Assembly (NCBI GenBank): GCA_012744475.1
Contig: JAAYBV010000097.1
Span: 62,001-126,000, forward strand
From: Phycisphaerae bacterium
GTDB taxonomy: Bacteria > Planctomycetota > Phycisphaerae > Sedimentisphaerales > Anaerobacaceae
Direction of reading: 5' to 3'
Length of the DNA stretch: 64,000 nucleotides
The translations under genes were made by a program, and so were the position numbers. Below, piece by piece: positions 58,279-64,000 of this stretch. Position 1 is the first letter of the stretch, and the number at the start of each line of letters is the position of its first letter. Below the pieces are notes generated by a model that had not been told where the DNA came from, did not search any database, and saw only the letters and a program-made list of their open reading frames with translations.

Positions 58279-59085
58279 ATGGACGTTGCCGGGAAACGTG
58301 GCTTCACCTTGATCGAGCTGCTGGTCGTCGTCGCGATCATCGCCCTGTTGATTGCCATCCTCATGCCGGCCCTGCAAAGGGCCAAGGAGCAGGCCCGGGC
58401 CGTCATCTGCCTGCACAACCTGCGCCAGTGGGGCTTGGCCACCTCGCAATACGCCACCGAATTCGACGGCATCCTCTGGCCGGAATCCTATCCGCTCGGC
58501 GGCGACGTGCAGACCGTCCCCGGCGACTGGATGGAGATGTTGCGCCCGTACTATAAGGATGTGGACAAGAGCCGCGTCTGCCCCTCGGCGAGCCGGCCCT
58601 CGGTCGATGACCAGAGCACAGAGATGCGCGGGGGCATCCGCCATGCCTGGGGCCGGCCCCGCCAGGCGTCCGACCCGAGTTCGCGTGACTTCATCTCCAA
58701 GGCCGATTTCTGGGGCAGCTACGGCATGAACCGCTGGATCACCGATCCGGTGGAGAAGGACCAGCGGTACTGGAAATATGCCTTCGAGCGAAACACCGAG
58801 GGAATCCCGGTCTTTGTCGACTGCATCCACTGGCACCTGCGGCCCCAGGACACCGACCGGCTGCCGAGCCAGCCGCTGGTGGTCTTCAGTGATTTCCCCG
58901 AGAACGGCCAGGGTGGCACCCAGATCTGGCGCACTTTCCTTGAACGCCACAACCACGCCACGCAGGCCAGCTTCCTCGACGGCTCCGCGCGCAAAATCCC
59001 GCTGTGGGATCTCTGGAACCAGCGCTGGCACCGCCAGTTCCGCCGACAGGAGTACCATCGCTCCGACTTCGCATTCCTGCGGTGA
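58279..59085 (+). CDS. prepilin-like protein with H-X9-DG motif
   Basis: 268 residues. The signal [20 protein letters not shown] has Gly-1 and Glu+5, and the following [20 protein letters not shown] is typical of planctomycete prepilin-like proteins. The C-terminal motif is [12 protein letters not shown] (H-X9-DG, about residues 237-248). The body is unlike GspG. ATG 58279 follows a GTGGGGG tract. It is next to the second assembly ATPase. Such proteins are abundant in Planctomycetota and poorly understood. Confidence 0.85.
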   Translation: MDVAGKRGFTLIELLVVVAIIALLIAILMPALQRAKEQARAVICLHNLRQWGLATSQYATEFDGILWPESYPLGGDVQTVPGDWMEMLRPYYKDVDKSRVCPSASRPSVDDQSTEMRGGIRHAWGRPRQASDPSSRDFISKADFWGSYGMNRWITDPVEKDQRYWKYAFERNTEGIPVFVDCIHWHLRPQDTDRLPSQPLVVFSDFPENGQGGTQIWRTFLERHNHATQASFLDGSARKIPLWDLWNQRWHRQFRRQEYHRSDFAFLR

Positions 59086-59115
59086 TCGGCCCAGCCGGCG
59101 CGCCGAGACCGCGAT

Positions 59116-59430
59116 TCACCGTCGGATCTCGTCCAGATGCTCCAAGGCCTGAATGCCACGGTCGTCGTCGACGTGCTTGACGCGGACGTACAGGTGCTTG
59201 CGGTGGTGCCAGAGGATTCTGGCGGCCTCGTCCAGGCTGTGGTGCGTCACGAGTCTTCGCGGGTCGGACCACTGCGATTCGCAGCAGTCGCACTGGCCGC
59301 GGTGCCGGTCGTACCACCAGAGCTGGAACCCGCCGAAACCGCGAAACTGGTCCCCCTTGATGCCGAAGACGCGCTCGGCATAGAGCAACTGCTTGATGTG
59401 CGTCTTGTCTCTGACCTCGATCGGCTTCAT
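59116..59430 (-). CDS. hypothetical protein with CxCC cluster
   Basis: 104 residues from ATG 59430 (MKPIEVRDKTHIKQLLYAER). A soluble, charged protein with GQCDCCESQW (three clustered cysteines), THHSLDEAARILWHH and a C-terminal VRVKHVDDDRGIQALEHLDE. The Cys/His pattern could bind a metal but matches no family I recognise. A longer frame to 59490 lacks a ribosome-binding site. Confidence 0.55.
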   Translation of the reverse strand: MKPIEVRDKTHIKQLLYAERVFGIKGDQFRGFGGFQLWWYDRHRGQCDCCESQWSDPRRLVTHHSLDEAARILWHHRKHLYVRVKHVDDDRGIQALEHLDEIRR

Positions 59431-59672
59431 CGCTCTGGCCCGCCCAAGTAACGCTCCCCTCAGACAGCCCAAGAATCGAAGCAGGATCACATCGAAGTTC
59501 GGCAGTCATCGTATCGCCCTTGTGCCCGAGAGTCAATCCTGTCTCATCCTGGTGGTTTCAGGCCAGGTGCAAATCACCCATAGCTCGGTGCAGTTTTGCC
59601 TTGTTTCTCAGCGGGATGGACTGGATAATGAGGGTGGTTGGAAGCCAAAGGCCAGGCAGCGGAGAACATGCG

Positions 59673-60077
59673 ATGAACAGAGTTGTTGTGCGCATCACGA
59701 TCGTCGGGGTGATCCACCTGCTGATGTTTGAGGCCCTTTGCCAGTGGTCCGTCCACTGGCGTGAGAGCAGCGAGGAGTTGGTGGGCCTGCTGCTCCTGCT
59801 GCTCTTGCTCGTCGGCCTGGTGTGGGCGACGTCCCCGGCATTCGGGAAGGTGAGCGGACGAACAAGGCGAGTCCTGTGCCGAGCTGCCCTTGTCGTGGGG
59901 CTCTTCGCCGGCCTCTATGCCGTGGACTGTTTTTACTTCTGGCACATCCGCCCGAACCTCGGGCTATACGAAGAACCCGACTGGGTGGCCCAGCACCCGG
60001 GCTTTCAGAGATCCTTGCGGGCGAGGATCGAGGCCAACATGTGGAGTCCCGCGACAAAGGTCAACACATCCCCGTAG
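59673..60077 (+). CDS. hypothetical three-helix membrane protein
   Basis: 134 residues; ATG 59673 follows GGAG by 9 nt. Three hydrophobic segments: VVRITIVGVIHLLMFEALCQ, ELVGLLLLLLLLVGLVWAT and CRAALVVGLFAGLYAVDCFY. The C-terminal 35 residues are polar (LYEEPDWVAQHPGFQRSLRA). No known family. It is convergent with the C26 hydrolase gene. Confidence 0.55.
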   Translation: MNRVVVRITIVGVIHLLMFEALCQWSVHWRESSEELVGLLLLLLLLVGLVWATSPAFGKVSGRTRRVLCRAALVVGLFAGLYAVDCFYFWHIRPNLGLYEEPDWVAQHPGFQRSLRARIEANMWSPATKVNTSP

Positions 60078-60108
60078 GTACATGTTTCGCCCACGTGGGT
60101 CCGCTCCC

Positions 60109-60909
60109 TCAGTTTGGACGGGAGTTGCCCTTCCTGGAAGGCGTGCGGGCCAGTCGGACGAGATAGCCGTAGATCGCGTTGGTGTGATTCGGGTCCTTTT
60201 CCATCATGGCTTCGGGATGCCACTGGACGAACAGCCCCAGGCCGCCGTCAGTCCGTTCGAGGGCTTCGACCACACCGTCGTCGGCGCGGGCGACGGGCTT
60301 GAGCCCTTTGCCGATCCGGTCGACCGCCTGGTGGTGCGAGGAGTAGACCATCGCGGTCTCGGCGCCGAGGAGTCGGGCCAGCGCGCTATCCGGCGAGATC
60401 GTCACACGATGATAGACCTTCTTGTGGTTCACATCGGTCCCGACCAGCGAGGGGATGTCCTGGATCATACTGCCGCCTGAGACGGCGTTGGTGAACTGCA
60501 TCCCGAGGCAGACTCCCAGGACCGGTTTGCCGCTCGCCATCCAACGGGCGATCAGCATGCTGTCGAACCGCGTCCGTCGCTCGGGCAGCACCTCGGTGGT
60601 CTCGTGGGCCGTCTGGCCGTACATCGAAGGCGGAATATCGCGCCCGCCGACCAGCACCAGGCCATGCAATTCCTTCACGTAGCGATCCACCGCCTCCTCG
60701 CTGTCGATCGGCGGCAAGACCAGCGGAATGCCTCCGTTGCGAAGCACCGCCTCCACATAGGAGATATCGACCTCGCTGACCTGACGTTTCTCGTCGAAGA
60801 CCGTCGTGATGCCGATCAACGGCCTGCCCGAGACGTGCGAGCGAGCGTTCTGACACCCGGGGGCACATGCCCATACGACCAGCAGCAGTATGACAGCAAC
60901 CTTTTTCAT
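60109..60909 (-). CDS. exported class I glutamine amidotransferase-like hydrolase (peptidase C26)
   Basis: 266 residues. A signal sequence (MKKVAVILLLVVWACAPGCQ) with a possible lipobox cysteine suggests export and perhaps lipid anchoring. The catalytic triad is visible: GVCLGMQ (Cys nucleophile) and QWHPEAMM (His, Glu). It resembles PuuD/gamma-glutamyl-GABA hydrolases, which normally are cytoplasmic. It would remove gamma-glutamyl groups from peptides outside the cytoplasm. It lies directly downstream of the C69-M19 fusion on the same strand. Confidence 0.8.
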   Translation of the reverse strand: MKKVAVILLLVVWACAPGCQNARSHVSGRPLIGITTVFDEKRQVSEVDISYVEAVLRNGGIPLVLPPIDSEEAVDRYVKELHGLVLVGGRDIPPSMYGQTAHETTEVLPERRTRFDSMLIARWMASGKPVLGVCLGMQFTNAVSGGSMIQDIPSLVGTDVNHKKVYHRVTISPDSALARLLGAETAMVYSSHHQAVDRIGKGLKPVARADDGVVEALERTDGGLGLFVQWHPEAMMEKDPNHTNAIYGYLVRLARTPSRKGNSRPN

Positions 60910-60943
60910 AGACCTGCCTCAAACCTATTGGATGGGGTCAACA

Positions 60944-63559
60944 TTACAACGGCTTGGCGACGGCCTCGACGCAGCGCCACAGACGCAGCAGGTTGCCGCC
61001 CCAGATCTTGCGGATGTCCTCGTCGCAGTAGCCCCGTCGGATCAATTCCACCGTGACGTTCAACGCTTCGGCATGGTTGGCAAATCCGCTGACGGCTCCG
61101 CCGCCGTCGAAATCCGTTCCGATGCCGACGTGGTCGACGCCTGCGACGCGGACTGCGTGATCGATGTGATCGACGTAGTCCTGGACGGTCGCAATGGGAA
61201 CCGTTTCGGCCAGCTCCTCGTAGCGCCGGTAGTACTCCTTCAGCCGGGGTCTCATCGCTGCACGCTGCTCGGTGGACCACTGCTGTCGTTCGGCATGAGA
61301 CGGGATGCCTAACTCATCGCGGAGCCGGCGAACGGCTTCTTTGCGTTCAGGCGTCTCCGGCCTCAGGTAGGCGTCGAGAGCGACGATCTGAATCACGCCG
61401 CTGTTGTCACGCAAGGCCTCAAGCTGCTCATCGGTGAGATTGCGATCTTGCGGATGGATTGCCGAACAACCCGAGTGCGACACGAGGACCGGCGCTCGCG
61501 TCACCTCAAGCAGGTCGAAGAACGCCTTCTCCGAGATATGCGAGGCATCGCACATCATGCCCAGCTCATTCATGCGCTGGACCACGCGTTTGCCGAAAGG
61601 CGACAAGCCGTTGTGCATCGGGTCCGGCGCGCTCGACGAATCGCAGATCTGGTTGTGCTCCGTGTGACACAGCGTGACGTACCGGGCCCCTCGGTCGTAG
61701 TATCGGTTCAGCAGATCGAGGTCCTCGCCGATGGGGAAGCCGTTCTCGATGCCGATCATGATCGCCTTCCTGCCGGTCGCAACGATCCGCTCTGCCTCGT
61801 CGGGACACATCGCCAGGGCGCAGCGGTCCGGATACATGCTCTGCGTCAGTCGCTCGATCGCCTCGAACTTGCTGTCAGCCATCCGCTGCGCTTCGGCATA
61901 CGTCTGGGCGTTCAGTTCGGGTGCTTGCCGGACGTACACCGCCAGGAAAACGCCGTCGACACCACCTTCAGCCATCTTGACCAGGTCGCATCGGAGCGCG
62001 GGGTTGTCGACGCCCGGATCGAGGTCGGGCGTCGCGTACTGCTCATCCGCGATGTCCACGTGCGAGTCCAGGGTGATGGCGGCCTCGTGGATCGCCCTGG
62101 CCCGGGCGATGATCTGCACGTCAGTCGTTGGTTGCCTCATCGCTGCGTCCATCCCTTCCAGGGCCGAGAGATAGAGCCCGTAGGAGAAATTGGTCAGCAG
62201 TTCACCTGCGCCGATCCGGCCGGTCTGGTGGAGCCGCCGGGCGGCGTCTTCCAGGGGCCTCTGCATCGCGACCGCGCGGCTCTCGATCCGCTCGGCGCGG
62301 TTCCTGGCGGCCGCGACGAGGGCCGGCCCCTGGCGTTCGGCCTTGTCGCGAAAGTTCGAGAACACCCAGAAGGCCTCGCGCGGATCAGGGACGAACGGCG
62401 CGCCGACCTTGCGGTCGTAGACGTCGCTCGTCGGCTGTTCCGGCTGGGTGCGAAAGCCGGCCGGGAAGTCCGTGATGCCGAAGTGAAACGGCAGATAGAC
62501 CGAGGTTCGAGGCTCCGCGAGACACACCCAATAGACCAGGCCAGTGTCGAGAGGCAGCTCACGGCGCAACTGCGCGACGAAGCTGGTCTGCGTCGCGCCG
62601 CTGCACAGCGCACAGCCGAAACCTGAAGCCGGCGATGGTTCCGGCGGGTTCCCCTCATCATGGCGAAGGATCTCCATAATATCCGTTACGCCGAGCTTGC
62701 GCTTGGGTGCTACGGAGAACGGCAGGTCGAAACCCGGTGCAATCTCCCGGCTCGCGACATACCTCAGTCCGGCCCACTGCCGGCCCGCGTTGTTCGGATG
62801 AGAGGCCGAGGCAGGATCGGCGTAGACCGCCGCGAAGTCGAACGGCCCATGCTTCTGCGGATCATACCAGCCGCGCTCGATGGCATACGTGACGATGTCC
62901 TTCGACGCCAGCACGTTGTCTTCGTCCGCGAGATCGACCTGACGAATCGTGTACGTGTTGGCAACCATCGCCACTTCGTTGTCGGGGACCCGCCTCGCGA
63001 GCCAATGCTTGCCTTGGACAGCGCAGAATAGCCAGCCTTCGTTGGGGTCAGCGACAATGTAGGTCCGTCCTGAAGCGACATAGCCGAACCGCTCCACCAG
63101 CCGGCCAGCCAGCAGCACGCCTTCCCGCGCCGAGCGTGCCCGCTGCGCGATCAGCCTTCGCAGCGTCCAGCCGATGCCGCCGTCGGTGATCTTGGGCCGG
63201 TCCTCGCGCGAGGGGCAGCCGTCCGACGTGACGGTCACGCCCCATTCATTGACGCAGGTGTCGGAGAAGAGCATCCCAGGCATTTCGGACCACAGGTATG
63301 CCCAGGTTTGCTCGACCTGTTCCAACACGCCCCCGTTGTGGAGCACCACCGTGGCCCCCGGTCCATGCATCTGCCTGGGCACCTTGTAGTGGTTGACCAC
63401 TTGCGGCGGGTAGTCGTCCTCGTTGTGGCCCACGAGCACGCAGCCGTCGGTTGACGCGTCCTTGCCCACGACGATGGAAAAACACGCGCCGCACGGGGCC
63501 GCCCACAGCATCAGCAGCGCCAGGGCGATCAGGATGAGGCCTCTGCTCTTGTCGATCAT
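60944..63559 (-). CDS. exported fusion of peptidase C69 (dipeptidase A-like) and M19 (membrane dipeptidase)
   Basis: 871 residues; ATG 63559 has GGGAGG 9 nt upstream. A signal peptide ends at PCGACFSIVVGKDAS, where the Cys after the cleavage site is the N-terminal nucleophile expected of C69. The C69 domain covers about 25-480. The M19 domain (about 540-865) has TLDSHVDIAD (HxD metal ligands), IMIGIENGFP (Glu), VLVSHSGCSAIHPQDRNLTD and DHVGIGTDFDGG. Both are dipeptidases of different catalytic type, joined in one exported protein. It is upstream of a C26 hydrolase and downstream of a symporter. Confidence 0.88.
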   Translation of the reverse strand: MIDKSRGLILIALALLMLWAAPCGACFSIVVGKDASTDGCVLVGHNEDDYPPQVVNHYKVPRQMHGPGATVVLHNGGVLEQVEQTWAYLWSEMPGMLFSDTCVNEWGVTVTSDGCPSREDRPKITDGGIGWTLRRLIAQRARSAREGVLLAGRLVERFGYVASGRTYIVADPNEGWLFCAVQGKHWLARRVPDNEVAMVANTYTIRQVDLADEDNVLASKDIVTYAIERGWYDPQKHGPFDFAAVYADPASASHPNNAGRQWAGLRYVASREIAPGFDLPFSVAPKRKLGVTDIMEILRHDEGNPPEPSPASGFGCALCSGATQTSFVAQLRRELPLDTGLVYWVCLAEPRTSVYLPFHFGITDFPAGFRTQPEQPTSDVYDRKVGAPFVPDPREAFWVFSNFRDKAERQGPALVAAARNRAERIESRAVAMQRPLEDAARRLHQTGRIGAGELLTNFSYGLYLSALEGMDAAMRQPTTDVQIIARARAIHEAAITLDSHVDIADEQYATPDLDPGVDNPALRCDLVKMAEGGVDGVFLAVYVRQAPELNAQTYAEAQRMADSKFEAIERLTQSMYPDRCALAMCPDEAERIVATGRKAIMIGIENGFPIGEDLDLLNRYYDRGARYVTLCHTEHNQICDSSSAPDPMHNGLSPFGKRVVQRMNELGMMCDASHISEKAFFDLLEVTRAPVLVSHSGCSAIHPQDRNLTDEQLEALRDNSGVIQIVALDAYLRPETPERKEAVRRLRDELGIPSHAERQQWSTEQRAAMRPRLKEYYRRYEELAETVPIATVQDYVDHIDHAVRVAGVDHVGIGTDFDGGGAVSGFANHAEALNVTVELIRRGYCDEDIRKIWGGNLLRLWRCVEAVAKPL

Positions 63560-63596
63560 ATTTGCGACCTCCCGTTTCTGATGCAACCGATGCGAC

Positions 63597-64000
63597 TTAC
63601 TCCCCCGTGGGCGCACGGCGAACCTGATTCTCCGTCGAGGCCACCACAACGGCACAAACGGCGTCCCCGGTGACGTTCACGACGGTGCGGCACATGTCCA
63701 GGATGCGGTCGACGCCCAGAATGATCCCGATCCCCTCCAAGGGCACGCCGATGCTGCCCAGCACGATCGCCAGGGTCACGATCCCGGCGCCGGGCGTGCC
63801 CGCCGCACCGATCGACGCCAGCGTGGCCGTCAGCACGATCGTCAACTGCTGGGTGCAACTCAGGTCCATCCCATAGAGCTGGGCCAGAAAGACGGCCGCA
63901 ACGCCTTGGTAGAGGGAGGTGCCGTCCATGTTGACGGTCGCCCCGAGAGGCAGAGTAAAACTGCAAATGTGGCGCGGCACTCCCAGGTTTTCAGCGGCGC
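63597..64000 (-). CDS. dicarboxylate/amino-acid:cation symporter (DAACS), 5' end cut by window
   Basis: The C-terminal 133 residues of a GltP/DctA-type transporter are present. ENLGVPRHICSFTLPLGATV continues into NMDGTSLYQG, the NMDGT substrate/Na+ motif, and then SIGAAGTPGAGIVTLAI (hairpin 2) and the VDRILDMCRTVVNVTGD TM8 signature. The N-terminal transmembrane part lies beyond the window. It is followed by the C69-M19 dipeptidase gene 37 bp later, so released amino acids may be taken up by this carrier. Confidence 0.92.
   Translation of the reverse strand, partial: AAENLGVPRHICSFTLPLGATVNMDGTSLYQGVAAVFLAQLYGMDLSCTQQLTIVLTATLASIGAAGTPGAGIVTLAIVLGSIGVPLEGIGIILGVDRILDMCRTVVNVTGDAVCAVVVASTENQVRRAPTGE

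Noticed and set aside
1-64000. CRISPR arrays, prophage, insertion sequences, integrases
   Set aside because: No regularly spaced repeats of CRISPR type, no transposase, integrase or phage structural gene was seen.

Overview
The window is a GC-rich bacterial chromosome segment with densely packed genes in short operons, frequent ATGA/TAATG overlaps and GTG starts. Several traits together suggest Planctomycetota, possibly a Phycisphaerae-like member: a formylglycine-type sulfatase and a rhamnogalacturonan lyase, a prepilin with an H-X9-DG C-terminal motif, a large type II secretion/type IV pilus-like locus rich in pseudopilins, a flagellar FlhG/FliA pair, and several dispersed intergenic repeats. 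This taxonomic guess is inference; no rRNA or ribosomal protein gene is present.

Layout. 1-4261: a truncated GAF-GGDEF cyclase, a perfect 30-bp palindrome over a promoter, a MerR regulator, then a FlgB-like protein, flhG and fliA. 4418-6584: tRNA-Leu(GAG) and the queuosine genes queE-queC, divergent from queF. 6606-11985: a zinc-ribbon protein, a glycogen-synthase-like glycosyltransferase, an exported repeat protein, tatC and tatA. 12464-15719: a 31-codon ORF behind a consensus promoter, then pdxB-folP and an AmmeMemoRadiSam-type radical SAM gene. 15937-22886: an exported Hcp-like protein, a sulfatase, a voltage-gated K+ channel, a rhomboid protease, a GH43-like propeller, an enolase-superfamily dehydratase and an FHA protein. 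23080-28908: a HAD phosphatase, a CNT nucleoside transporter with a cupin, a repeat-rich non-coding stretch, a 55-residue membrane protein, a PutP-type symporter and a 2H phosphoesterase.

28902-46555 is the centrepiece: about 18 kb on the minus strand encoding five or six pseudopilins, PilM, PilN, PilO, a PilP/GspB-like protein, a secretin, GspE and GspF. A signalling cassette (histidine kinase, single-domain response regulator, GAF/HD-GYP phosphodiesterase, STAS protein) sits between secretin and GspE. The first pseudopilin gene is preceded by a probable structured RNA and followed by a terminator, one large pseudopilin carries a LamG domain, and GspE has Asn where Walker A normally has Thr/Ser. 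A PilZ protein, a second GspE-type ATPase and an H-X9-DG prepilin lie 10 kb away at 56-59 kb. No prepilin peptidase is in the window.

46935-55303: tsaE, an inverted-repeat element, a rhamnogalacturonan lyase, thiL, argH, a flavodiiron protein, nagA and a threonine aldolase. 55672-64000: small membrane proteins, the PilZ/ATPase/prepilin group, and an exported peptide-processing group consisting of a lipoprotein-like class I glutamine amidotransferase hydrolase, a C69-M19 dipeptidase fusion and a truncated dicarboxylate/amino-acid symporter.

Start codons were chosen from Shine-Dalgarno position and overlap with neighbours. Functional calls rest on family motifs read by eye, without database searches.
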